Shown piece by piece: positions 31,821 through 40,866 of a stretch of 64,000 nt of DNA (position 1 is its first letter; every line of letters begins with the position of its first letter). Source of the DNA: Desulfocarbo sp964620595 (GTDB lineage: Bacteria; Desulfobacterota; Desulfarculia; Desulfarculales; Desulfarculaceae); the NCBI GenBank assembly GCA_964620595.1, contig CAZUHP010000001.1, positions 62,001 to 126,000 of the forward strand. The letters run 5' to 3'. Both the position numbers and the translations under genes were made by a program. The notes beneath the pieces were generated by a model. The model was not told the DNA's origin and made no database searches. It saw nothing but the letters and a program-made list of their open reading frames with translations.

Positions 31821-32393
31821 ATGCAGGTTTTTGCTTTTGACAAGGCCTCCAAAGCCCTGGTGTACGGGCCGGAGATAGTGCGGGCAGCACCCGCGCAGTA
31901 TCTCGCCAACATCCAGGCCATGTACCCCAACGCGGCCATTTACGTGCATGAGGGCGAGGAGGTGGCGCTGCCTGTGGAGGCGGTTTGGAATGGAGCCGAG
32001 GTTACCGGCGTCCAGCATGCAACCCAAAGCTCCCTATGGCTCCACATCACCACCTCGGGCGGCGACAACCAAGACCCGCTGGGCATCGCCAACTCGGGCG
32101 ACCAATGGCGGGTGGCCACCATCAGCTATGCCCTGCGGCAAGGACCGGAAGGCACCGACCCCTTGGTGCCGGTGGACAATGCCTTCCGCATGCGGCTGCG
32201 CGACGCCCGCACCCGGGCGGTGGTCTATGTGAAGCGGGCCGAGCTGGCCGGCGGCCAGGGCACGGTGGAGTTCCGAGTGCCGGACAACGCGCCCTGCGGC
32301 GAGCTGGTGCTGGACGAGGCGGACTTCGTGCCGGTGGGTGGCCACATGATCCGGCTGGCCGGCGAGTTTCGTCTGGTCGTGTTCATGCCGTAG
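31821..32393 (+). CDS. Hypothetical structural protein
   Basis: The protein has 190 residues. The first 50 residues resemble a small fibre-assembly helper (YPNAAIYVHEGEEVALPVEAVW) and the rest is beta-rich. It lies between putative fibre genes and the lysis cassette. Function unknown. Confidence 0.5.
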   Translation: MQVFAFDKASKALVYGPEIVRAAPAQYLANIQAMYPNAAIYVHEGEEVALPVEAVWNGAEVTGVQHATQSSLWLHITTSGGDNQDPLGIANSGDQWRVATISYALRQGPEGTDPLVPVDNAFRMRLRDARTRAVVYVKRAELAGGQGTVEFRVPDNAPCGELVLDEADFVPVGGHMIRLAGEFRLVVFMP

Positions 32394-32408
32394 CCGCGAG
32401 GCTCACCG

Positions 32409-32765
32409 ATGGCGATGTGGGAATCGATAGGGGTGGGGCTGGCGGTGGCGGTGGGAAGCTCCTCCGTCACCTGGGTGGTGAAGGACTGGTTGGCGGGCCG
32501 CAGGGCCCGGGCCAGCGTGGAAAGGGCAAGGAGCCTGGTCAGCAAGAGTGACTGCCAGGATTGCCGCGAGGAGTGGGAGGCCCTGTTGGACCAGGGAGAC
32601 GAACAGCTTGACGTGCTTTCCCGGGGCATGGCCCTGCTGCTGCGCTGGCTGCCCAAGCTGTGCGAAGCGGTGGAGCACCCGGACTGCAAGGACATGGAGG
32701 CCGAGGCCAACGCCCTGGCGGACGAACTGCTGAGGGCCGGCAAGCGGCGCCACCGCAAGGGGTAG
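32409..32765 (+). CDS. Membrane-anchored protein of the lysis cassette (holin or i-spanin candidate)
   Basis: The protein has 118 residues. One N-terminal hydrophobic segment (IGVGLAVAVGSSSVTWVV) is followed by a basic turn and a charged helical domain with CQDC. The position directly before the endolysin suits a holin or inner-membrane spanin. It has only one clear membrane span. Confidence 0.5.
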   Translation: MAMWESIGVGLAVAVGSSSVTWVVKDWLAGRRARASVERARSLVSKSDCQDCREEWEALLDQGDEQLDVLSRGMALLLRWLPKLCEAVEHPDCKDMEAEANALADELLRAGKRRHRKG

Positions 32766-32768
32766 GCG

Positions 32769-33149
32769 ATGTCCAGAGAGGAAAAACCGGAGCTTCGCTA
32801 TTTCGTGCCCGAGGAGTTTTCCTGTGGGTGCGGGTGCGGCCTGGGGCTTGGGCAGATGGACCGCGATTTTTTGGCCAAGCTGGACCGGGCCCGGGGGATT
32901 GCCGGGGTCCCCTTCCGCCTCACCTCGGCCATGCGTTGCGCGGCCCACAACCGGGCCGTGGGCGGAGTGCCGGACAGCGCTCACCTGGTTGGGCACGCAG
33001 TGGATATCGCCTGCACCTATGGGCGGGACCGGTTTGAGATCATCACTGCCCTGATTGCAGTGGGGTTTAACCGGATCGGGTTGGCCAAGGGGTTCGTGCA
33101 CGTGGACGACGACCCCTCCAAGCGGCCCGAAGTCGTCTGGATTTACTGA
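32769..33149 (+). CDS. M15A-type peptidase endolysin
   Basis: The protein has 126 residues. Zinc-binding residues of the M15 family are seen in SAHLVGHAVDIAC (His-x6-Asp pattern) and FVHVDDD near the C-terminus, with SAMRCAAHNRAVGG before them. It should cut peptide cross-links in peptidoglycan at lysis. There is no signal peptide, so it needs a holin. Confidence 0.88.
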   Translation: MSREEKPELRYFVPEEFSCGCGCGLGLGQMDRDFLAKLDRARGIAGVPFRLTSAMRCAAHNRAVGGVPDSAHLVGHAVDIACTYGRDRFEIITALIAVGFNRIGLAKGFVHVDDDPSKRPEVVWIY

Positions 33150-33162
33150 AAGGAGATGGAAC

Positions 33163-33345
33163 ATGGAAACCGTGCTGAAGTGGTTTGGCCCGTTCCTGCT
33201 GGAGCGGCTGACTCCGGGGATCAAGGGTCTGTTGGAAGACGGCATCAAGAAGTGGCATCAGGCGGCCAAGGAAACCCCCAACCCCTGGGACAACCTGGCC
33301 GTGGCCTTTTTGGCCGCCTTGCTGGGTATCGAGTTAAAGGGCTAG
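33163..33345 (+). CDS. Small lysis-region protein, holin candidate
   Basis: The protein has 60 residues; AAAGGAGATG precedes the ATG at 33163. It has an amphipathic N-terminal half and a hydrophobic C-terminal segment (LAVAFLAALLGIEL). Size and position fit a small holin or holin partner; this is inferred. Confidence 0.45.
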   Translation: METVLKWFGPFLLERLTPGIKGLLEDGIKKWHQAAKETPNPWDNLAVAFLAALLGIELKG

Positions 33346-33456
33346 CGGGTGCGCTCTGGGGCTGGCTTACGCGCCGGCCCCTGCGCCCCCACCCCGTGCT
33401 GCCCGACCAGGACGGCTCGGGCGCGCCCCGCCTGGACGGTGAGAAAGGATGGGACG

Positions 33457-33951
33457 ATGAAGATAACCGTTATCGCTACCCTGGTGAGCATCCTGGCGCT
33501 TAGCGGCTGCGCGGCGTTCAATTACCCCACCTATGCCGAAAAGCAAAGCGCCGTGTACACGGCCCAGGCCCAGGCCAAGGGCGAGACGGCCAAGGCCTTG
33601 GGCAAGGCCGCGGCCTCCAAAGACGCCCGCACCCGCGACATGGCCACCCTGGCCCTTTTGGTCATGGCGCTCACTGACCGCCCGCTGGCCATCGAGGCCC
33701 CGCGCGAGGGCTTGGTGGAGCGCGGAGTCGGGGCGTTGTTGTCCGGCCTGCCGTATATCGGCCTGGCGCACGTGGTGGGCCGAGCCATGGAAGGCCACGG
33801 CGGGCAGCACACCAGCGTGAACATCAGCGGCTCCCAGGGCGTGGGCGTGGGCACCGGCGGCGGCACCGGCACCGGCTCCTGGAGCGACCGCCACGATATC
33901 AACAACAGCTACAACGACGACCACAGCTCCAGCAGCGGGGGCACGCCGTGA
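33457..33951 (+). CDS. Prophage lipoprotein (possible outer-membrane spanin)
   Basis: The protein has 164 residues with a signal peptide and lipobox (LALSGCAAF, Cys about residue 18). The C-terminus is rich in Gly, Ser, Asn and His (GVGVGTGGGTGTGSWSDR). The ATG at 33457 is preceded by AAAGGATGG. As a lipoprotein in the lysis cassette it may be the outer-membrane spanin, or alter the host surface. Confidence 0.65.
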   Translation: MKITVIATLVSILALSGCAAFNYPTYAEKQSAVYTAQAQAKGETAKALGKAAASKDARTRDMATLALLVMALTDRPLAIEAPREGLVERGVGALLSGLPYIGLAHVVGRAMEGHGGQHTSVNISGSQGVGVGTGGGTGTGSWSDRHDINNSYNDDHSSSSGGTP

Positions 33952-34232
33952 GACGCAAAGGTCCAGACCTCGACTGCTCGGGAGGCGTGAGCGCAGCCTG
34001 GCGGCTCATCACCGGCCACGAGCCGCCGTTCGAGGAGTGTTGCGTTGGCCATGACTTGCGGTACTGGGCAGGCGGGGATGAGTTCGACCGCCTGGCCGCG
34101 GACCGGGCGCTCCGGGACTGCGTGCGGGCTGCGGGCCACTCGATATGGGCCTGGGTCATGTTCGTGGCGGTCAGGTTGTTCGGCTGGTGGCGGCACTGGC
34201 GGTATAGGGGCGGCGGTGAACCATGCCAGTAG
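33948..34232 (+). CDS. Phospholipase A2-like small protein
   Basis: The protein has 94 residues from a GTG overlapping the lipoprotein stop (GTGA). It contains FEECCVGHDLRYWAGG, the Cys-Cys-x2-His-Asp motif of secreted-type phospholipase A2, and DRLAADRALRDCVRAAGH, which supplies the second helix. A C-terminal hydrophobic segment (IWAWVMFVAVRLFGWW) may anchor it in the membrane. It could help lysis or entry by attacking phospholipids; activity is inferred. Confidence 0.6.
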   Translation: MRRKGPDLDCSGGVSAAWRLITGHEPPFEECCVGHDLRYWAGGDEFDRLAADRALRDCVRAAGHSIWAWVMFVAVRLFGWWRHWRYRGGGEPCQ

Positions 34233-36229
34233 TAATTCGGCCGGAAGAAGGCAACAGCGGCGGCGGTAGCTGGGGCGGAATCGAGGTCCGCGATCTGGGC
34301 TATGAGTACCCCTACGGCCTGGACCTGAAGCCCGGCTCCAAGCTGCACGGCGATGTCGTGGCCAAGGTCATGGCCCGGGCGGACGAGTCGTTCCGGGTCA
34401 TGCAGGAACGCCATCCCACCTGGCAGCGTATCGACGAGACCATGACCGCCTATATCCCGCTGAGCGAGAAGGAGAAGGCCCTCAGAAAGCGGGGCAGGGC
34501 GGACGACGAGTTCCATCACCGCAACCGGCCGGTGTCCATCGTGGTGCCCTACTCCTACGCCACCCTGGAAACCCTGCTCACCTATCTGACCGAGGCCTAC
34601 CTCTCGGACACCATGCTTCAGTACGAGGGTGCGGCACCGGAGGACGAAATCGGGGCCAAGCTTTTGGAACTGGTGGTTGACTACCAGGTGCGCCACACCA
34701 AGGCCGGCCTGGTGGTGCACACGGCTTTTCAGGACGCCCTGAAGTACGGCCTGGGGATCACCACCTTTGAGTGGGTGACCCGCTGGGGCCGCAAGGCCGT
34801 GGTGCGCGAGATTCCCCGCTATGGCCTGAGTGGGGAAGTCCTCGGGGTGGAGCGGGTGAAGCAGAACGAGGACGCCCTGCTCTACGAGGGCAACCGCATC
34901 ACCAGCATCGACCCCTACCGCTACCTGCCCGACCCCAACGTGAGCGTGGAGCGGGTGCAGGATGGCGAGTACGTGGGCTGGTCCGACCGGGTGACCAAGT
35001 ACCGGCTTTTGGCTCAGGAGAAGGCGGACCCCACCCTGTTCAACGTGCGCTACCTGGCGGCCAGGGATTATGGCCAGCGCAGCAGCCGCTTCACCCCAGA
35101 CCATTCCCGGCGCACCACCAACGTGGGACAGTCCGAGGGGCTGACGGCCCAGACCGCGCACACCGGCTATGTCACCCTGGTGCACATGTACATCACCATC
35201 ATCCCGCGGGAATGGGGCCTGGGCGAATCGGACGACCCGGAGGTGTGGCTGTTCACCGTGGCCGACGACACTTTGCTTCTGCGGGCCATGCCCATTGACA
35301 TGAACCACGGACAGTACCCCATAGCGGTTTGCGCGCCGGACTACGACGGGTACAGCACCACCCCCATCAGCCGCATGGAGGTCATCCACGGCCTCCAGGA
35401 CGTGCTGAACTGGCTGTTCAACAGCCATATCACCAACGTGCGCAAGGCCATCAACAACATGCTCATCGTGGACCCCAGCATGGTGGTGATGAAGGACCTG
35501 GAAAAGCCCGGGCCTGGCCTCCTGGTGCGCATGCGGCGGAGTGCCTGGGGCCGGGGCGTGGAAGGGGCGGTGAAGCAGCTCCGGGTTGATGACGTGACCA
35601 AGCAGAATATCGCGGACGCGGTGTTCGTGATGGACTTGATCCAGCGCTCCAGCGGGGCGGTGGATGCCCTTCAGGGGATCATGCGGGCGGGTGGCGAGCG
35701 GCGCAGCGCCCAGGAAGCGTTCAATAGTTTCCGCAGCGCCGTCAGCCGCCTGGAGCACATATCCCGGATCGCCAGCCTCCAGTACATGCAGGATTTGGCC
35801 TATTTCTACGCCTCTCACACCCAGCAGTACATGAGCCAGGAAGTCTACGTTAAGGCCACCGGCACTTGGCCCGAGGTGCTCTTGCGGGAGTACGGCCAAG
35901 CGGGTGGGGTGCGGGTGAGCCCCTTTGACGTGGTGGTGGACTTCGACGTGATCTTCAAGGACGGCTCGGTGCCTACCAGCCGGGCGGGCGGGGCTCAGGT
36001 TTGGGTGCAACTGTTTCAGTCCATCGTGAGCAACCCCGAGCTGATCCAGAGCTTCGATGTGGGGCGGATATTCGTGCACATCGCCCGGATGATGGGCGCC
36101 AAGAATGTGTGGGATTTTGTGCGCGGCGGCGGCGAGGTGGCCGCGCAGGTGCAGCCGGACCAGGTGGTGGAGGCAGCCGCCCGGGCCGGCAACCTAGTGC
36201 CGGTTGAGGCGCTGGGGGAGGCTGCCTGA
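34223..36229 (+). CDS. Portal protein
   Basis: The protein has 668 residues, in the range of podovirus portals. Typical text includes IVVPYSYATLETLLTYLTEA, FQDALKYGLGITTFEW, SIDPYRYLPDPNVSVER and LQDVLNWLFNSHITNVRKAINN. It forms the dodecameric DNA gate of the capsid. It overlaps the previous gene by ten bases. GTG/ATG alternatives do not matter as the ATG has good context. Confidence 0.88.
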   Translation: MPVVIRPEEGNSGGGSWGGIEVRDLGYEYPYGLDLKPGSKLHGDVVAKVMARADESFRVMQERHPTWQRIDETMTAYIPLSEKEKALRKRGRADDEFHHRNRPVSIVVPYSYATLETLLTYLTEAYLSDTMLQYEGAAPEDEIGAKLLELVVDYQVRHTKAGLVVHTAFQDALKYGLGITTFEWVTRWGRKAVVREIPRYGLSGEVLGVERVKQNEDALLYEGNRITSIDPYRYLPDPNVSVERVQDGEYVGWSDRVTKYRLLAQEKADPTLFNVRYLAARDYGQRSSRFTPDHSRRTTNVGQSEGLTAQTAHTGYVTLVHMYITIIPREWGLGESDDPEVWLFTVADDTLLLRAMPIDMNHGQYPIAVCAPDYDGYSTTPISRMEVIHGLQDVLNWLFNSHITNVRKAINNMLIVDPSMVVMKDLEKPGPGLLVRMRRSAWGRGVEGAVKQLRVDDVTKQNIADAVFVMDLIQRSSGAVDALQGIMRAGGERRSAQEAFNSFRSAVSRLEHISRIASLQYMQDLAYFYASHTQQYMSQEVYVKATGTWPEVLLREYGQAGGVRVSPFDVVVDFDVIFKDGSVPTSRAGGAQVWVQLFQSIVSNPELIQSFDVGRIFVHIARMMGAKNVWDFVRGGGEVAAQVQPDQVVEAAARAGNLVPVEALGEAA

Positions 36230-36696
36230 TGGTGGCGGGATGGGTTTTCATGTTGGGCGTCTTGGCCGGTTTGGTGGCGGCGTTTCTGGAGGTGCGGAGG
36301 TGGCTTCCCCCCTCCGGGCGGCACCGGACCGAACCGCGGATCAAGGAGGCGGACGCGCTGTCCCAGGCCCCGGCCCCGGTCGGAGAGATTGACTTGGCCG
36401 AGCTTTCGCTTTCCGAGTTGGACGCTTGGCTCCAGAGTCCATTCTGGCGGCTCCTGTGTGACTGGCTGGGTCACGAGATCGACCTCAACAAGGAGGCGCT
36501 GGTCCAGGGGGACATTGCGGTCAAGATGAAGGACGCGGAGGGCATGGTGTACCGCAGCGACGAGGCCCTGCGCGGGGGGATCATCGGAATGGAGTTCACC
36601 AGGTCCTGGTTCCCCGGGCAGATCAAGATGGAGATTCAGGTGGCCCAGCAAGAACGGGCCGAAAAGCAAGACCGAAAGGGAGACGATCATGGCTAA
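36229..36696 (+). CDS. Hypothetical protein between portal and scaffold
   Basis: The protein has 155 residues; an N-terminal membrane helix (VFMLGVLAGLVAAFLEV) precedes an acidic domain. Its ATG overlaps the portal stop. Function unknown. Confidence 0.5.
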   Translation: MVAGWVFMLGVLAGLVAAFLEVRRWLPPSGRHRTEPRIKEADALSQAPAPVGEIDLAELSLSELDAWLQSPFWRLLCDWLGHEIDLNKEALVQGDIAVKMKDAEGMVYRSDEALRGGIIGMEFTRSWFPGQIKMEIQVAQQERAEKQDRKGDDHG

Positions 36697-37771
36697 CCAC
36701 GCACAGGCGGCCGCCGAGGCTGCCGGACAGCAGGAAGCAGTGCAGCAGGCGGCGTTCATGGCCGAGTTGGACGATTCCCCCTCTCCGGCGGCGGCCGAGC
36801 AGAACCCGGCCCCCGAGGCTCCGGTCCAGGAGCCGAGCCAGGAAGCGCCGGCCCAGCCCGCCGCCACCCCGCAGCAGCCCTCGCAGGGTGCGCCGGCCCA
36901 GGAGCCGGATCAACCGGAGCCGCCCGCCACCGAGCCGGCGGCCCAGAGAGGCGCCGAGGAAACGGCGGGAGCAGGCCAGGGGGACCAGCCCCAAGACGAG
37001 ACGGCGCAGTTGCGGGAGAGGGTCAACCGGCTCCTGCAACTGGTCAACCAGCTTTCCGGGGGGCAACCGCTTACGGCGGCCGAGACTGGCCAGGGTGGCA
37101 AGACCCCGGTTGCCCCACAGCCCTCCCCGCAGCAGCCCGGCCAGGAACCCGCGGCCCAGGCAGAGGGGCGGCAGGAGCCCTTGGCCGCCAATGCCGCACC
37201 CGCCCAAACGCCCCCGGCGGCCCCGGTTCCGGCCCCGGCTGAATACCAGCCGGTGAAGCTGTTTTCCGAGGACGAGCTGGAGGAGATGGGGCTGCCCGAA
37301 CTCAACGAGGGCCTGAACCGCCTGGGCAAGCACGTCTACGACAGCGTGATCGCCCGCCTGGATGCCGTGAGGACCCAGGCAGTTGACCAGGCCAGCGCCC
37401 TGGTCAATTACCAGTTTTTCATGGCCGACTTCTTCCAGGCGTACCCGGACCTGGCCCCGGTGCGCGGTTTTGTGGAGCACACTCTGGGCCGTCTTGGCGC
37501 CGAGGTCCAGGGCCAGCAGGTGCCGCGCGATCAGCTCATGCAGCGGTTGGCCGAGCAGACCAGGCAGCTTTTGGGGCTCTCCGCACCCCAGGCTTCCCCG
37601 GCCTCGGCCCAGACCCCGGCTGCCGGCCAGGCTGGTGGTGGCCAGCCCGCCGCTCCTGCGCGGCCGGCCATGCCCGGCGCTGGCGGGGGGAGGGGTGGAA
37701 TGCGCCCCAAGGTTCGTAGTGGTCCCAAGACCCAGCAAGAGCTGATGGACGAACTGGATGATGATTTTTAA
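36689..37771 (+). CDS. Capsid scaffold protein (putative)
   Basis: The protein has 360 residues, dominated by Ala, Gln, Pro and Glu over the first 190 residues, with a helical C-terminal half (VIARLDAVRTQAVDQASALV). This composition and the place between portal and capsid gene mark scaffold proteins. It should guide procapsid assembly and leave before maturation. Confidence 0.7.
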   Translation: MANHAQAAAEAAGQQEAVQQAAFMAELDDSPSPAAAEQNPAPEAPVQEPSQEAPAQPAATPQQPSQGAPAQEPDQPEPPATEPAAQRGAEETAGAGQGDQPQDETAQLRERVNRLLQLVNQLSGGQPLTAAETGQGGKTPVAPQPSPQQPGQEPAAQAEGRQEPLAANAAPAQTPPAAPVPAPAEYQPVKLFSEDELEEMGLPELNEGLNRLGKHVYDSVIARLDAVRTQAVDQASALVNYQFFMADFFQAYPDLAPVRGFVEHTLGRLGAEVQGQQVPRDQLMQRLAEQTRQLLGLSAPQASPASAQTPAAGQAGGGQPAAPARPAMPGAGGGRGGMRPKVRSGPKTQQELMDELDDDF

Positions 37772-37821
37772 AAGGAGAAACGCCCGGCCGGGGCGGCACC
37801 CCCGACCGGGCCATGACCAAA

Positions 37822-37843
37822 ACCCCCACGGTTAAGCAAGGAG
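37822..37843 (+). repeat. Repeated structural-gene leader, copy 2
   Basis: CCCCACGGTTAAGCAAGGAG, with one extra A compared with the other copies, lies 15 bases before an ATG that opens a 22-codon frame. Confidence 0.7.
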
Positions 37844-37858
37844 TAAAGGTCGCCTTTC

Positions 37859-37927
37859 ATGCTCTCCCAGCAAAAAGCGGCCGTCAAGAAAAATGTAGCG
37901 CCGGGCGGCACCCCGGCAAGAGTTTAA
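37859..37927 (+). CDS. 22-codon frame between two leader repeats
   Basis: An ATG after leader copy 2 opens MLSQQKAAVKKNVAPGG and five more codons, ending inside leader copy 3. It may be a leader peptide or what remains of a gene after recombination between leader copies. Confidence 0.3.
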   Translation: MLSQQKAAVKKNVAPGGTPARV

Positions 37928-37947
37928 CCCCCACGGTTAGCAAGGAG
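37927..37947 (+). repeat. Repeated structural-gene leader, copy 3 (capsid gene)
   Basis: The sequence is identical to copy 1 over 21 bases and places AGGAG eight bases before the capsid ATG. Confidence 0.8.
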
Positions 37948-37955
37948 ATGAGGTT

Positions 37956-39200
37956 ATGCCTTTTCTGGGGATGAGAGGAACGGGCGATTGGGGGCCGAAT
38001 ATCCGGCCCGAAAACTGGCGGCAGAAGCTTCTGCGCCTGTATCCCAACGGGGCAGCGCCGCTCACTGCCATCATGTCCATGATGAGCAGCGAAAAAACCA
38101 GCGATCCACATTTCCACTGGTTCACCAAGATGCTGGCGGACCAGAGGTCCACCATCACCGGCCGATACACCGATCAGGCCCTCAGCGCCAACTACACGGG
38201 CGGGGGCGTCGCGGGCGATGTGCTGTACCTGAAGATGGCTGAGGCCGAGATCGACAAGTACGGCACCACCCACCAGGTGCTCCTGCGGGCCAGCGCCGAC
38301 CTGACTGTGGACGTGAACGCCAAGGTCGTCGGCCGCAACAAGAACGGCAACAACTCCTATTTGAAGGTCCGGCTGCTGGAGGACGATGACAACAGCAGCA
38401 CCCACAGCTTGGTGGATGCCGACACCTGTCTGATCGTGGGCACCATCAACCCCGAGGGTGCGCGCGCTCCCGGGTCCATCATGTATGACCCGGTGGAGTG
38501 GGAGAACTACACCCAGATTTTCCGCACTCCTCTGGAGCACACCCGCACCGCCATAAAGACCCAGCTTCGCACCGAGGCCAACGTGAAGGAGGCCAAGCGC
38601 GAGGCCCTGGAACTCCACGGCGTCGAGATGGAGAAAGCCTTCATCTTCGGGGTGCGCTCCATCAACACCGGTGACAACGGCAAGCCCGAGCGCACCACCG
38701 CCGGCATCAAGAGCTTCATCACCTCCAACAGGTTTGATTTCAAGGCCGACGGCGGCGGGACCTGGAAGGCCAACGGCGAGGACTGGCTGGACGAGAAGCT
38801 GGAGCAGGTGTTCCGCTTCGGCGCCCAGGAGAAGCTGGCCCTGTGTGGCTCGGGTGCGCTTCTGGCCGTCAACAGGGTGGCCAAGATCGGGGGCAATATC
38901 CAGCTCACCGTAAAGAGCAAGAGCTACGGCATCCAGGTGCTGGAGTGGGTGACCGCCTTCGGCGTGCTCAACCTGAAGATGCACCCGCTGTTCAACTACG
39001 AGCCCACCCTGCGCAACGCCATGCTCATCGTGGAGCCGCGGCTGCTTACCTATCGCTATATCGACGACACCAGGTACAAGCCGAACATCGGCGAGAACGA
39101 CCTGGACGGCGAGAAGAGCGAGTACCTGACCGAGGCCGGGTTGGAGGTGCACTTCGAGCAGTGCCACGGCTGGATCGACAACATGGGGCTTGACGCCTAG
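37956..39200 (+). CDS. Major capsid protein (SU10/DUF5309-like)
   Basis: The protein has 414 residues. Features typical of this HK97-fold group are FHWFTKMLADQRSTITG, YTQIFRTPLEHTRTAIKT, EMEKAFIFGVRS and LNLKMHPLFNYEP. It follows the scaffold gene and its strong repeated leader. It forms the shell of the head. Confidence 0.85.
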   Translation: MPFLGMRGTGDWGPNIRPENWRQKLLRLYPNGAAPLTAIMSMMSSEKTSDPHFHWFTKMLADQRSTITGRYTDQALSANYTGGGVAGDVLYLKMAEAEIDKYGTTHQVLLRASADLTVDVNAKVVGRNKNGNNSYLKVRLLEDDDNSSTHSLVDADTCLIVGTINPEGARAPGSIMYDPVEWENYTQIFRTPLEHTRTAIKTQLRTEANVKEAKREALELHGVEMEKAFIFGVRSINTGDNGKPERTTAGIKSFITSNRFDFKADGGGTWKANGEDWLDEKLEQVFRFGAQEKLALCGSGALLAVNRVAKIGGNIQLTVKSKSYGIQVLEWVTAFGVLNLKMHPLFNYEPTLRNAMLIVEPRLLTYRYIDDTRYKPNIGENDLDGEKSEYLTEAGLEVHFEQCHGWIDNMGLDA

Positions 39201-39248
39201 GAATCCGGGGCGGGGACCGGTTCCCCGTCCCGTTGCCGGAAGCCCGTT

Positions 39249-39593
39249 ATGGCCACGGTCAAGGTTTGGGTGGGGTCCTTTGGTCCCTACACGTCATCCA
39301 AGGGAAAGGGGTTGCGCACCGACAAGGTGCCCGCCGAGCCCGAGGACGTGTTGCGCCTGGCCGACGTGGGCACGGAGGTGCTGCCGATCGGCTTCAACAC
39401 CATCCATGTGGACGGGGAGGCCGACCTGGTGGCCAGCGCGGGACGCACCACGCTGGTGCTGGTGGAAGGCGACCACATCAGCTTGACCACGGACCCGGCC
39501 ACCAACTCGGTGACCATCTCCGTGGCTCCCCATGCAAGCTCCCACGAGCCCGGCGGCAGCGACCCGGTGACTTTCTACTTCAAGGACAATTAG
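39249..39593 (+). CDS. Small beta-rich virion protein
   Basis: The protein has 114 residues. Its C-terminus has ASSHEPGGSDPVTFYF, a short histidine/glycine module frequent in phage fibre and decoration proteins. It directly follows the capsid gene, where decoration proteins are often found. Confidence 0.5.
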   Translation: MATVKVWVGSFGPYTSSKGKGLRTDKVPAEPEDVLRLADVGTEVLPIGFNTIHVDGEADLVASAGRTTLVLVEGDHISLTTDPATNSVTISVAPHASSHEPGGSDPVTFYFKDN

Positions 39594-39603
39594 GAGGCGG
39601 CCC

Positions 39604-40155
39604 ATGGCCGAGTTCCCTTTTAGCGACGAGCTGGTTTTGGATGAGAGCCAGCCCACGGACAGCACGCTGGGGCTTTCCCTCGATGACCGCATGCGGGAGA
39701 CTCGGCGGGCTGTCAACTGGATTTACCAGCGCACCGGCGCCCGGCATTTCCGCCACCATGACCTGGTGCCGTTCGTGCAGGAGGTGAGCGTCCTGGGCGA
39801 CAAGTTTGTCGAGTTCGACATGACCGAGACGCCCCACACCTTGGTGAGGCTGACCGGGGGCTACGACGGCCAGATCATCTACTGCCTGCTGGCAGAGTCC
39901 GATCCGCCCAACACTCTCATCTGGCACCACAACGACAGCTACATCAAGCTCAAGGACGGCCGCGACTTCCACATGCTGCCCGGGGACCTGCTTTGCCTGC
40001 GCAACGTGGGCGGCGACCTGGAGGGCGAGGAGGGCCATTGGGAGGAACTGTTCCGCGAGATCAACGGCGCCATCCTGGGGCTTATCAGCCCGGGCCGCTC
40101 TCGGTTCCAGGTGACGGTGACCGATGAAGGCGCTCTCCAGGTGGAGGACCTTTAG
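39604..40155 (+). CDS. Hypothetical virion protein
   Basis: The protein has 183 residues; GGAGG precedes the ATG. It reads LVRLTGGYDGQIIYCLLAES, then LIWHHNDSYIKLKDGRDFHM, with beta structure as in fibre-associated proteins. Function unknown. Confidence 0.5.
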   Translation: MAEFPFSDELVLDESQPTDSTLGLSLDDRMRETRRAVNWIYQRTGARHFRHHDLVPFVQEVSVLGDKFVEFDMTETPHTLVRLTGGYDGQIIYCLLAESDPPNTLIWHHNDSYIKLKDGRDFHMLPGDLLCLRNVGGDLEGEEGHWEELFREINGAILGLISPGRSRFQVTVTDEGALQVEDL

Positions 40156-40158
40156 GCC

Positions 40159-40866
40159 ATGGAGCTTTCCGAACTGCGCCAAGCACTGAAAGTGGGGTCC
40201 GGGCGCTATGACCTGGGGGACGCGGACCTGGACCGGTTCCTGAATGCGGGCCAGCGCTACCTGGACAGTTGGGTGGGGGGGCCCCACCAGGTGGCCCGCC
40301 ATTTCCAGTTGATCCAGCGGGGCGCGGTGGGGGTGACGTTTTCGGCCACCTGCCGGGTGATCCGCGAGGTGTGGATAGCCGACACGGACAGCCGCACCTG
40401 CCTTGAAAGGGGAGGCAGGCGGGAACTGCGCGAGGCCTACGCCAAGCTGCCCCAGGACATGGATGCCGGCCGGCCGCTCTACTGGATGCCGGCCACCCTG
40501 CGGACTGCGCCGGACCAGCTCACCGTGAAGGAGCTTCAAGGCTTCATGGGCTATCTGGATGTGCTGGTGGGCACGGACTACGGCCACAACGGCGTGATCT
40601 TCTATCCCCCCGCCGACAAGCAGTATCAGGTGGAGGTGTGGGGCAAGTTCTACACGGCCGACCTGAATGACGCTAACCCGGCGAGCTACTGGTCGGTCAA
40701 CCACCCCCGGCTGCTGCTCATGGCGGCCAGGCGGGAGATGGAAGTGGACCTGCGCAACACCGAGGGCGTGAACGATTTCGACCGGGCCATGGCCCCCTAT
40801 CTGAAGTCCATCGAGGAGGACATCGCGGAGCAGGAGGCCGTGGACGTAAGGAGCATGGAAGGATGA
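40159..40866 (+). CDS. Head-tail adaptor / connector protein (putative)
   Basis: The protein has 235 residues. The start (LSELRQALKVGSGRYDLGDADLDRFLNAGQRYLD) and ending (LMAARREMEVDLRNTEGVNDF) fit proteins that bind under the portal in podoviruses. It is placed after the capsid genes as in that group. Confidence 0.6.
   Translation: MELSELRQALKVGSGRYDLGDADLDRFLNAGQRYLDSWVGGPHQVARHFQLIQRGAVGVTFSATCRVIREVWIADTDSRTCLERGGRRELREAYAKLPQDMDAGRPLYWMPATLRTAPDQLTVKELQGFMGYLDVLVGTDYGHNGVIFYPPADKQYQVEVWGKFYTADLNDANPASYWSVNHPRLLLMAARREMEVDLRNTEGVNDFDRAMAPYLKSIEEDIAEQEAVDVRSMEG

Noticed and set aside
33899..36079. 726-codon minus-strand frame opposite the portal gene
   Set aside because: Portal motifs and operon context are on the plus strand; the minus frame is low in recognisable features.
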